Positions 51,412-59,167 of a stretch of DNA of 64,000 nucleotides are shown here, piece by piece. The stretch comes from AC-32 sp963772975. GTDB lineage: Bacteria > Actinomycetota > Thermoleophilia > Gaiellales > Gaiellaceae. Numbering within the stretch: position 1 is the first letter of the stretch; each line of letters begins with the position of its first letter. A model generated the notes under the pieces. The model searched no databases and was not told the origin of the DNA. It saw nothing but the letters and a program-made list of their open reading frames with translations. The position numbers and the translations under genes were made by a program. The stretch is from the NCBI GenBank assembly GCA_963772975.1, contig CAVYZH010000010.1:372001-436000 (forward strand), read 5' to 3'.

Positions 51412-52181
51412 CCGTCTCCCTCCGTCTCCCGCCTGAAGACGAGCTCGGTCGAGCCGAGCGTGATCCGATCGCCCTGTCGCAGCTTCGCCCGCTTCTGGCG
51501 GCGCCCGTTCACCTCCATCCCGTTCGTCGAGCCGAGGTCGACGGCCCAGTACGCGGCGCCCTCCTGTCGCACCTCGGCGTGCTTGCGCGAGACGTTCGGG
51601 TCGGCGAGCTGGATGTCGCAGTCCTTCGAGCGGCCGATCGTCGCCCGGTCGCCGTCGAGCTCGTGCCTGGTGCCGTCGAAGGTCAGGCTGACGACCTCGC
51701 GGCCGAGCCCGAGCTCCTCGACCGAGACGGCCTCGGTCTCGACCGGCTGGCGGTAGACCTGCGTCGCGCCGGGCAGCGGCTGCGGCTTCGGCTCGCCGGG
51801 CAGCGGCACGGCACCCTGCACCATGCGCGTGGCGATCCCGAACTCACCCATCTCGAGGTCGTCGTCGGTCTCGAACTTCACCTCGGGCGGCGAGAGCAGC
51901 TCGTAGCGCTCGCGGCGCGCGTTCTCGGCGATGTACTCCTGCAGCTCGCTGCGCAGCGAGTCCTCGTAGCCGGAGAACTGCTCGCGGTCGGAGGGCGCCA
52001 GATAGATCGTGTACTCGTTCGGTGCGTAGACACGGGAGACGGAGATCACGCGGTGGTCCTCCATCTCCTTGACGAGCTTGCGCGCCAGCTCGACCGGCTG
52101 CACATGGGTGCGAAAAGCGCGTCCGAAGACACCCTCGAAGAGGCCTTCCAGCTTGTGCTCGATGTTCCTGAGGACGCTCAT
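51408..52181 (-). CDS. fhaA: FhaA: DUF3662 plus FHA-domain protein
   Basis: 257 aa. N-terminal DUF3662 (FhaA_N, about 1-120; HVQPVELARKLVKEMEDHR), a Pro/Gln-rich linker and a C-terminal FHA domain (ATIGRSKDCDIQL, NVSRKHAEV, DLGSTNGMEVNGRR). In mycobacteria FhaA binds the phosphorylated pseudokinase domain of MviN and restrains wall synthesis. It opens the operon; TAGAGT followed by a short GGGGC-ATAA-CCCC-type leader precedes it. Confidence 0.94.
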   Translation of the reverse strand: MSVLRNIEHKLEGLFEGVFGRAFRTHVQPVELARKLVKEMEDHRVISVSRVYAPNEYTIYLAPSDREQFSGYEDSLRSELQEYIAENARRERYELLSPPEVKFETDDDLEMGEFGIATRMVQGAVPLPGEPKPQPLPGATQVYRQPVETEAVSVEELGLGREVVSLTFDGTRHELDGDRATIGRSKDCDIQLADPNVSRKHAEVRQEGAAYWAVDLGSTNGMEVNGRRQKRAKLRQGDRITLGSTELVFRRETEGDG

Positions 52182-52211
52182 CCGCGCGGGGTTATGCCCC
52201 GCTCCTGAACT

Positions 52212-53816
52212 CTAACCCCGGGCCCTGAGGGCCAGGACGGTGCAGGTGGTCCAGGCCGCCAGCACCAGCGGAATGGCGGCTACGGCCGGGGCGGGCAGGA
52301 GCGCGCAGGCGATGAGGGCCGCCCCGAGGGCGGCGATCCACCAGAGGCCCCGCTCGCGGACGTAGGGAATCGCAACCGCGGCGCCGGCGAGGACGACGGC
52401 CTCGAGCACGAGCGCCGGATGGGACTGCAGGAAGCGGACGAGCGCCTCGGCCACGGCCACCGCATCGGTGCTCCCGGCGATCCCGAGGCCCTTCGGCGGC
52501 GCGGCGCCGGTGAACGGCAGCGACGCGTGCCGTAACCCCGCGACCACCGCCGCAAGCAGGACCGCCGTCACGACCTGCAGCGCGCGCCGGACCGGGTTGC
52601 GAATCGCCTGCGCGGCCAGCGGGAGCAGCCCGAGCGCGAGCAGCGGCGCGAGCAGGGGGCCGAGCGCGAGGAAGAGCCCTTGCCGTGGCGTCCGCCAGGA
52701 GAGCGCCAGCCAGGCGAAGGCGAGCGTGGCGTAGACGAGTGCGAGCCCCGACGAGACGTTCCCGAGCGGGAGCACCGGGACGGCGAGCGTGAACGCCAGT
52801 CCGACCCGCGGTCGCACGAGCATCAGCGCGCCGGCGATCAGGGCGAGCAGCGGGGCGAAGAGCGTCGGGTAGAAGGCCACCTCGGCGGCGGTCCAGCCTG
52901 CGAACAGCGCCGCGGCCGCCGGCGCTGCCAGCCGCAGCGGCACCGACAGCTCCGGAATCGTCGTGCGGGTCTTTCGCCGACGCAGCCGCTCGGCGAACGT
53001 GTCCCGTAGCTCGTGGGCGAGGTGCGCGGCGGGCGGCCTGGCCGCCGGGTCGAGTGCGAGCATCCGGTCGATGAGCACGCAGAGCGGCCTCGGCAGGTCG
53101 GGCCGCGCCTGCGCGAGCGGCGCCGCGCCGGTCTCGATCCGCTTCGCCGTCTCGAGCAGCGAGCCGTTCCAGAACGGATGCCAGCCGGCGAGCGACTCCC
53201 AGAGCATCGCCCCGACCGCCCAGATGTCGGCCGGCGGCCCGCCCGACTCGCCGTGCACGAGCCGCTCGGGCGGCACGTAGGCGAGCGTCCCGGGCACGTC
53301 TCCGGTGGCGGTCAGCGACTCTTCCTCGGCGAGCTGCGCGAGCCCGAAGTCCAGCAGCCGCGCCGAGATGCCCTCGCCTTCGGCGAGCAGGACGTTCGAC
53401 GGCTTCACGTCGCGGTGGACGATCCCGCGCGCGTGCGCGTGCGCGAGACCTTCGAGGACCTGCGCGGCCGTCTCGACCGCGTCGGCGTCGTTCAGCTCGC
53501 CGACCCGCAGCGCCTGGCGCATCGTTTGCCCGGGCACGTACTCGTAGGCGATGTAGACGTTGCTCGCGTCCCGCTCGAGCCCGTAGGCGCGCAGGCAGCG
53601 CTCGTGCCGCAGGCGCGCGGCCGCCAGCGCTTCCCGCTCGGCCCTTGTCGCCGCTTTGCCCTCGCGCGGGACGATCTTCAGCGCGACGTCGAGGCCCGTG
53701 CGCTCGTCACGCGCGAGCCACACCGAGCCCGAGCCGCCGCTGCCGAGTGGACGCAGGGGCCGGTAGCGCTCCGCAACGAGCTCGCTGGTTGAAAGGGCAA
53801 GCGCCGCCTCGGCCAC
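52212..53816 (-). CDS. Ser/Thr protein kinase with polytopic membrane C-terminus
   Basis: 534 aa. Kinase domain (about 17-275): Gly loop LGSGGSGSVW, invariant Lys in DVALKIV, VHRDVKPSN, LLDFGLAQ and YVPPERL, with a PPE instead of APE. The rest (about 295-534) has roughly eight hydrophobic helices and no recognised sensor domain. It lies 30 bases upstream of fhaA, roughly where M. tuberculosis would carry a second kinase. GTG start chosen because the sequence before it does not look like kinase; a TTG 27 codons earlier is possible. Confidence 0.83.
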   Translation of the reverse strand: MAEAALALSTSELVAERYRPLRPLGSGGSGSVWLARDERTGLDVALKIVPREGKAATRAEREALAAARLRHERCLRAYGLERDASNVYIAYEYVPGQTMRQALRVGELNDADAVETAAQVLEGLAHAHARGIVHRDVKPSNVLLAEGEGISARLLDFGLAQLAEEESLTATGDVPGTLAYVPPERLVHGESGGPPADIWAVGAMLWESLAGWHPFWNGSLLETAKRIETGAAPLAQARPDLPRPLCVLIDRMLALDPAARPPAAHLAHELRDTFAERLRRRKTRTTIPELSVPLRLAAPAAAALFAGWTAAEVAFYPTLFAPLLALIAGALMLVRPRVGLAFTLAVPVLPLGNVSSGLALVYATLAFAWLALSWRTPRQGLFLALGPLLAPLLALGLLPLAAQAIRNPVRRALQVVTAVLLAAVVAGLRHASLPFTGAAPPKGLGIAGSTDAVAVAEALVRFLQSHPALVLEAVVLAGAAVAIPYVRERGLWWIAALGAALIACALLPAPAVAAIPLVLAAWTTCTVLALRARG

Positions 53817-53908
53817 GAGACCTGAGTTTTCGCCTATCCGGTCGGAATCCTGCGCTGGCCGGACGACTCGGTAGAGTGAGCCGACTTTTTCCTGCAAAAC
53901 CGGCCCCC

Positions 53909-55069
53909 ATGAGCGAAAACGACACCGACATCGATTTCGACTTCTTCGAGGACGAGCCTCCGACCGAGGAAAGCTCGCGGACGGAGCGGCTGATCCCTCG
54001 GCGCACCCCGCGCGGCCCGCAGCAACCGCCGCGGGCGCCGACGAACCTGACGCCGCTGCTGCGGCTGATCGGCCTGATCGCCTTCGCGATCCTGATCGTC
54101 GTCCTGCTCGTGCTCTGGGTGCAGAGCTGCCAGGAGAGCAGCAAGGCCAAGACCTACAAGGGCTACATGGGCAAGGTCTCCGACGTGACGGGCTCCTCGC
54201 AGCAGATCGGCAAGCAGCTCAGCCAGGTGCTGCTCGGGCAGGGGCTGAAAGAGGCCCAGGTCGAGCAGCGGGTCTCAGGGCTCGCGCACCAGGAGCAGCT
54301 CGACGTCCAGCGCGCGCAGGCGATCACCCCGCCCGGGTCGCTGCGTGACGAGCACCAGGCGCTGATCCAGGCGCTGCAGTACCGGGTCAGCGGCCTGAGC
54401 GGCCTCGCCAGCGCGCTCGCCGCGACCGCCAACGTCAAGGACGCAACGCGCGCCAGCACGGTGCTGGCAGGCCAGATGCAGCGCCTGCTCGCCAGCGACG
54501 TCATCTACCAGGACTCGTTCAAGGCGCCTTCAGCGGCCGAGCTCGCCCGCCAGGGCGTGACCGGCACGAACGACAGCGGCGGCCCACTGATCCCCGACTC
54601 GAACTTCCTGCAGAGCTCCGACCTCGTCACGCCGACGGCGATGGCGACCGTGCTCAGCCGCATCCGCGGCAGCGCCTCCACGCCCACGACCGGCGGCCTG
54701 CGCGGCACGAACCTCGTCTCGGTCAAGGTGCAGCCTGCCGGGACGGAGCTGAGCACCTCGACGCAGACGACCGTGGTCGTGCGGACGAACATGTCGATCG
54801 ACGTGACGGTCAAAGACTCCGGCGACTCCCAGGAGGCGAACATCCCGGTGACGCTCCGGATCATTCAGTCGGGCGTGCCCACCGTGTTGAAGCGCGCAAG
54901 GATCAGCTTCATCAACCCGGGCGAGACGAAGACGGTCAGCTTCACGAACTTCCCGGCGCCAAGCTTCCAGAATCCGGCGCAGATCAAGGTCGAGGTGCAG
55001 CCCGTGCAGGGCGAGTCGAACACGAGCAACAACTCGGCCGACTACTCCGTCATCTTCTCCGTCGCGTAG
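53909..55069 (+). CDS. Single-pass membrane protein with beta-rich outside domain
   Basis: 386 aa. An acidic N-terminus (SENDTDIDFDFFEDEPPTEE), one helix (IGLIAFAILIVVLLVLWV, about 52-69) and a helical, Gln/Ala-rich stretch (about 75-210), then a C-terminal domain with FINPGETKTVSFTN and VEVQPVQGESNTSNNSADYSV, which resembles CARDB-like beta sandwiches. No family name recognised. Divergent from the polytopic kinase; together with the next two genes it may form an operon. Function unknown. Confidence 0.72.
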   Translation: MSENDTDIDFDFFEDEPPTEESSRTERLIPRRTPRGPQQPPRAPTNLTPLLRLIGLIAFAILIVVLLVLWVQSCQESSKAKTYKGYMGKVSDVTGSSQQIGKQLSQVLLGQGLKEAQVEQRVSGLAHQEQLDVQRAQAITPPGSLRDEHQALIQALQYRVSGLSGLASALAATANVKDATRASTVLAGQMQRLLASDVIYQDSFKAPSAAELARQGVTGTNDSGGPLIPDSNFLQSSDLVTPTAMATVLSRIRGSASTPTTGGLRGTNLVSVKVQPAGTELSTSTQTTVVVRTNMSIDVTVKDSGDSQEANIPVTLRIIQSGVPTVLKRARISFINPGETKTVSFTNFPAPSFQNPAQIKVEVQPVQGESNTSNNSADYSVIFSVA

Positions 55070-55072
55070 GCC

Positions 55073-55555
55073 TTGAGCTTTTCGAGCTCGACCGCCGCCT
55101 GGATCGCGATCGGAGCCGCTGCGGTCGCGGTGGTGGCGCTGCTCGTCGTCCTGTGGGTGCTGTTGCGGATGTGGCGCCTGCGTGAAGGCCAGGCGGTGCT
55201 GCTCGGAGACGGCAAGACCGATCTGGTCGACTTCGCCGTCTCGCTCCAGGGCCGGATCGACGACCTGCACCGCGCGGTGGACGAGATCGCGGCGGGCCTC
55301 GTTCGGGTCGACCGGCGCGTGGACAACTCCGTCACGAACGTCTCGATCGTCCGCTACGACGCGTACGAGGACACCGGCGGGCACCAGTCGGCCTCGCTGG
55401 CCGTGCTCGACTCCGCCCGCAGCGGTGTCGTCGTGACCGCCATCCAGGGCCGCGACTACGCGCGGATCTACATGAAGGAGCTCGACCGCGGTCGCGCCTC
55501 GATCGCCCTTTCGCCCGAGGAGGCGGAAGCCGTCGAGCGTGCCATGTCACGCTAG
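55073..55555 (+). CDS. DUF4446 family membrane protein
   Basis: 160 aa: N-terminal helix (WIAIGAAAVAVVALLVVLWVLL), a coiled-coil-like region (DLVDFAVSLQGRIDDLHRAVDEIAAGL) and a conserved domain with TNVSIVRYDAYEDTGGHQSASLAVLD and GRDYARIYMKEL, the DUF4446 pattern. TTG start three bases after the previous stop. Function unknown; the family is common near ParB in Firmicutes but no par genes are here. Confidence 0.82.
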   Translation: MSFSSSTAAWIAIGAAAVAVVALLVVLWVLLRMWRLREGQAVLLGDGKTDLVDFAVSLQGRIDDLHRAVDEIAAGLVRVDRRVDNSVTNVSIVRYDAYEDTGGHQSASLAVLDSARSGVVVTAIQGRDYARIYMKELDRGRASIALSPEEAEAVERAMSR

Positions 55556-55568
55556 AGTTTCCGGCGCG

Positions 55569-56096
55569 ATGCAGCAGGTTCTCGTCCTGAATGCGAGTTA
55601 CGAGCCGCTGAACGTCACTACGGTTCGCCGTGCGCATGTGCTCGTCTTCAAGGGCAAGGCCGAGGTGATCGAGGAGCTCGACCAGCCGCTCCGCTCCGCG
55701 ACGGGGGCGTTTCCGTGGCCGCACGTGATCCGGCTCGTCCAGTACGTGCGGGTGCCGAGGACGCTGAAGCGGAAGATCTCGCGCCGGGCGCTGTTCGCCC
55801 GCGACGGGTGGCGTTGCATGTACTGCGGCACGACCAGCGGCCGGCTGACACTCGACCACGTCGTCCCGCGCTCGCGCGGGGGCGACTCGGTCTGGGAGAA
55901 CGTCGTCACTTCGTGCGCGCCCTGCAACATGCGCAAGGGCAACCGCCTGCCGGACGAGATCAAGATGACCCTGCGCAAGCCGCCTCGAGCGCCCGCGCCC
56001 GTGCTCTTCATCCACCTGGCGACACCGAGGGTGCCCGACGGCTGGCAGCCCTACCTGACCGGCCTGAACGACGAAGCGGCGACCGCGACGGCTTGA
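55569..56096 (+). CDS. HNH endonuclease family protein
   Basis: 175 aa. N-terminal LVLNASYEPLNV and a C-terminal HNH fold with zinc Cys in CMYCGTTSGRLTLDHVVPRSRGGDS and CAPCNMRKGNR. This is the widespread solitary actinobacterial/cyanobacterial HNH type, with unknown target; not part of a visible restriction or homing system. TAGAGT stands 10 bases before the ATG (55553-55558). Confidence 0.9.
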   Translation: MQQVLVLNASYEPLNVTTVRRAHVLVFKGKAEVIEELDQPLRSATGAFPWPHVIRLVQYVRVPRTLKRKISRRALFARDGWRCMYCGTTSGRLTLDHVVPRSRGGDSVWENVVTSCAPCNMRKGNRLPDEIKMTLRKPPRAPAPVLFIHLATPRVPDGWQPYLTGLNDEAATATA

Positions 56097-56155
56097 TGTG
56101 ACGCCCGGGTAGGGCGGCGGCGTACTTCCTCCGGAACCCGAACCGGGAGGAAGCG

Positions 56156-56852
56156 ATGAAGCTCGTCAAGATCGGACTCGTGGCCACGGCAGTCGCGGCG
56201 GCAGTCGCATTCGTGGGGGTGGGAAGGCCGGACTTCGCGCGTGGCTCCGCCCCGCCGGGGCGTACGGTGACCGTGACGGGAACCGGCAGCGTCGAGTCGG
56301 TGCCGAACCAGGCAGGGCTCTCGGTCGGCGTCAGTAGTGACGCCGCCACCGCGCAGGCCGCGCTGGCCAGCCAACGCGGACAAGTCGGCGAACGTGATCG
56401 AGGCGGTCCGCGCCGCGGGCGTCGCCAAGACCGACCTGCAGACGACCGATGTGACCGTCTCGCCGCGCTGGGACAACCGCGGTCGCCAGGACGGCTTCAC
56501 CGCGCACAGCTCGGTGCAGGTCGAGGTCGCGAGCGTCTCGCGGGCGGGCGCGATCATCGATGCCGCGGTCGCGGCCGGGGCGACCGAGACGTCCGGGCCG
56601 AGCTTCGACCGCTCCGACCGCTCCGAGCTCTACCGCACCGCGCTGAAGGCGGCCTTTGCAGACGCGCGTGGGAAGGCGGCGACGCTCGCGGGCGAGGCCG
56701 GCGCGAGCGTCGGTGCCGTGCAGCGGATCGAGGAGTCGCCCGGCGTGCAGTCGATGCCGCTGTTCTCCGCTGCGAAGGAGTCGGCGACGCCGATCGAGCC
56801 CGGCACGACCGAGGTGCAGGCCATGGTGACGGTCATCTTCAGCCTCTCGTGA
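56156..56852 (+). pseudogene. SIMPL-domain (DUF541) exported protein, single-base frameshift
   Basis: Signal peptide (VATAVAAAVAFVG) then a SIMPL domain: TVTVTGTGSVESVPNQAGLSVGV in the first frame and SANVIEAVRAAGVAKTDLQTTDVTVSP onwards in the second. One extra C near 56372-56375 (AGCCAAC) breaks the frame; without it the protein is 231 aa and intact. SIMPL proteins have been linked to outer-surface and stress functions without a defined activity. GGAGGAAGCG is the ribosome-binding site. Its end overlaps the convergent rhodanese gene by 14 bases. Confidence 0.8.
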
Positions 56853-57534
56853 CCGGCAGGCCCAGCTGCTCCCACTCGCTCCAGGAGCCGGGGTAGAGCC
56901 TGCCCTCGCGGCCGCCGAGGAAGAGCCGGTGCAGCGTGACGCACGCGGTCACCCCCGAGCCGCAGTAGGCGACGAGCTCGCCGCCGGGCAGCTCCGGCAG
57001 CTCCTCGTCCCACGGCGTGTTGTGCGCTCCGGGGATCCGACCCGGGCTCTTGTCGATCGGGTTCGGCTCCCCGCGGAAGCGCTCCGGGCGGCGGGCGTCG
57101 ACGATCACGAGCTCCTCGAGTCGCCGCGCTAGCTCGTCGGGCTGGATCGTGTCGCCTTCGCGTTCCTGCGGCACGAACTCGGCCGGCTCGAACTGCTCCT
57201 CACCCGCACGGAGCGGCCCAAGCCAGCCGCTGAGCTCGAGCACGGCGCAGTCGTCGTGCCCGAAGTGGCGCAGCAGCCACCAGAGCCGCTCGGCGCTGCC
57301 CATGTTTCCGTAGGCGACGACGAAGACGCTCTTGCCGATCCCGGCTCGTGAGGCCGCTTGGGCGAAGTCCTCGGCGCTGGGCAGCGGATGGCGCCCACCC
57401 GGGCCCGGCGGCGCAGCGAGGTCCTCGTCCACGTCGAGAAACGAGGCGCCTGGGATGTGTCCGGCAACGTAGAGCTCGCGCCCTTTGCCGGGCGAGCCGA
57501 GCTGCCAGCGGCAGTCCACGAACTGGTAGCGCAC
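56839..57534 (-). CDS. Two-domain sulfurtransferase (rhodanese/3-MST type)
   Basis: 231 aa. The first rhodanese fold (about 1-110; VAGHIPGASFLDVDEDL) is inactive-type; the second carries the catalytic Cys in VAYCGSGVTAC, with CGSGVTA typical of 3-mercaptopyruvate/thiosulfate sulfurtransferases (RIPGAHNTPW). GTG start. It is shorter than the usual 280 aa because the linker is compact. Could detoxify cyanide or supply persulfide sulfur. Confidence 0.88.
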   Translation of the reverse strand: MRYQFVDCRWQLGSPGKGRELYVAGHIPGASFLDVDEDLAAPPGPGGRHPLPSAEDFAQAASRAGIGKSVFVVAYGNMGSAERLWWLLRHFGHDDCAVLELSGWLGPLRAGEEQFEPAEFVPQEREGDTIQPDELARRLEELVIVDARRPERFRGEPNPIDKSPGRIPGAHNTPWDEELPELPGGELVAYCGSGVTACVTLHRLFLGGREGRLYPGSWSEWEQLGLPVTRG

Positions 57535-57570
57535 AGGCTAAATGTGCCGGAAGTGTGCGACGATGGACGC

Positions 57571-57741
57571 GTGTCCCGCCGCGCCGGAGCGAGACCGATG
57601 TTCCTTCTGGGCGTCGGCGCGGCGATCGGGCTCTTGCTCGGCATCCTGGTGAGCACCGTGACCGACGTTCCTCTCGCCCCGGAGGCCGGCTTGATCCTCG
57701 GCGGGCTCGTGGGCTGGCTCATCCTCCGACGCAGCGCCTAG
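57571..57741 (+). CDS. Small two-helix membrane protein
   Basis: About 56 aa from GTG at 57571, or 47 aa from ATG at 57598. Two short hydrophobic segments (FLLGVGAAIGLLLGILVS and GLILGGLVGWLIL) with a small loop TDVPLAPEA, ending RRSA. No family recognised. It fills the gap between the divergent rhodanese and the convergent flavoprotein gene. Confidence 0.5.
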   Translation: MSRRAGARPMFLLGVGAAIGLLLGILVSTVTDVPLAPEAGLILGGLVGWLILRRSA

Positions 57742-57756
57742 TTCGTGGCCAAACGC

Positions 57757-59130
57757 TCAGACTGGGTGCGGGATGGAGTGATTCGCGGCGAAGATCTCTC
57801 GGGGGTCATACCTGGCCCGGATCTCCCGCAGCCGGTCGTAACCCTCCTCGGGGAACAGCAACCGCGGGTCGACGCGCGACTCCACAAAGTTCAGGTACCT
57901 GCGCCCGCTGTCCCACGGCGCGAACCTCGCGATCAGGTCGCCGACGTGCTGCTCGACGGCCGCCTTCATCTCCGCGTCGGCCGCGAAGCCGAACGTGAAC
58001 ATGATGAACGGCTGGTCGATCGTGTCGATGCAGCCGTTGTCGGACGAACCGGAGCGTAGGACACCGCCCAGGTGGCGCACTTCGACGTGAAGAAGAGGGG
58101 AGCCGACAAACATCTCCACCATCGTTTCGATCGCCGCCGGGGGCAGGTCGTCGAGCAGGATCCCCTCGCCGGCGTAAGGAAGCGGGAAGTCGGGATCCAT
58201 GTTCACGAGGCTCAGATCGCTCGTCGGCATCATCGCGACGGTGTCGAGCTCTGGCCCGAGGTCGCGGAATGGCTGCACGAGCGCCGCGCCGTCGCTCTCC
58301 GAGCCGATGAAGGCCGGCTCGACGAGAATGAACGACCGGCCGCGCAGATGATCGGGGAGGAAGGGAGCGTCGGGGAGCTGCAGCATCCTGCCGATCGACT
58401 CGCACTCGTCCGGAACCGTATCGACCCATGCGCGCCAGGCCATCAGGATCTCGGTCGCGCGCTCGATCGGCCAGAAGAAGCAACCGGCGTAGATCTCGGG
58501 CACCGGGTAGAGCGCCAGCTCGATCGCCGTCACCGCTCCGAAGTTGCCCCCGCCGCCGCGCACCGCCCAGAACAGGTCGGGCTCGTGGTCCTTGTCGACG
58601 CGGACGTGTCGTCCGTCGGCCGTGACGAGCTCGACCGCGAGGACGCTGTTCGCGGCCAGGCCGTACTTCCGGATCATCCAGCTGAAGCCGCCGCCGAGCG
58701 TGTAGCCGAGGACGCCTACGTCGGGCGATGTGCCCGACAGGTAGCAGAGACCGTGTTCGCCCGCGGCCTCGGCCAGGGGCTTGCCCAGGACGCCCGCCTC
58801 GATGCGTGCGCGTCGAGCCTGCGCGTCGATCTCGACACCCCTCATCCGCTCGGTCTTCAGCAGCAGGGCATCCCTGCTCCAGTCGATCGGGCCCGCGTTG
58901 TGGCCGCCCGCGTTGAACGCGATCCGAAGACCGTTCTCGGCGGCGAAGACGACGGTCGCGACGACGTCGGCGGCGGACTCCGGCAGAACGACCGCGACTG
59001 GCCTCTGCTCGACGGCCAGGTTCCACGCCTGGCGCGCTGCGTCCCAGCCGTCGTCACCTGGAAGGACGACGTCGCCGCCAAGGTCATCTCCGAGCCGACG
59101 CAGATCGACTCCGGCGGAATCAGTCGCCAT
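57757..59130 (-). CDS. FAD-dependent oxidoreductase, BBE (berberine-bridge) type
   Basis: 457 aa. N-terminal FAD_binding_4 module with AFNAGGHNAGP (His likely bound covalently to the flavin 8-alpha carbon), GTSPDVGVLGYTLGGGFSWM and WAVRGGGGNFGAVT; C-terminal BBE domain ends NFVESR...ARYDPREIFAANHSI. The second, Cys-type covalent attachment seen in bicovalent members is not evident (GLCYLSG precedes it). Such enzymes oxidise sugars, alcohols or natural products. TACGAT 8 bases before the ATG gives it its own promoter. Confidence 0.88.
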   Translation of the reverse strand: MATDSAGVDLRRLGDDLGGDVVLPGDDGWDAARQAWNLAVEQRPVAVVLPESAADVVATVVFAAENGLRIAFNAGGHNAGPIDWSRDALLLKTERMRGVEIDAQARRARIEAGVLGKPLAEAAGEHGLCYLSGTSPDVGVLGYTLGGGFSWMIRKYGLAANSVLAVELVTADGRHVRVDKDHEPDLFWAVRGGGGNFGAVTAIELALYPVPEIYAGCFFWPIERATEILMAWRAWVDTVPDECESIGRMLQLPDAPFLPDHLRGRSFILVEPAFIGSESDGAALVQPFRDLGPELDTVAMMPTSDLSLVNMDPDFPLPYAGEGILLDDLPPAAIETMVEMFVGSPLLHVEVRHLGGVLRSGSSDNGCIDTIDQPFIMFTFGFAADAEMKAAVEQHVGDLIARFAPWDSGRRYLNFVESRVDPRLLFPEEGYDRLREIRARYDPREIFAANHSIPHPV

Positions 59131-59138
59131 CGTCAGGC

Positions 59139-59144
59139 ATCGTA
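59139..59144 (-). promoter_or_regulatory. Putative -10 box (TACGAT) of the BBE-type gene
   Basis: TACGAT on the minus strand ends 8 bases before the ATG at 59130. Confidence 0.42.
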
Positions 59145-59167
59145 GGTGCAGAGGTGACGCTTTGCTG

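Noticed and set aside
55569..56096. HNH gene as part of a restriction or homing system
   Set aside because: No methyltransferase, specificity subunit or intron structure nearby; it is the common solitary type.
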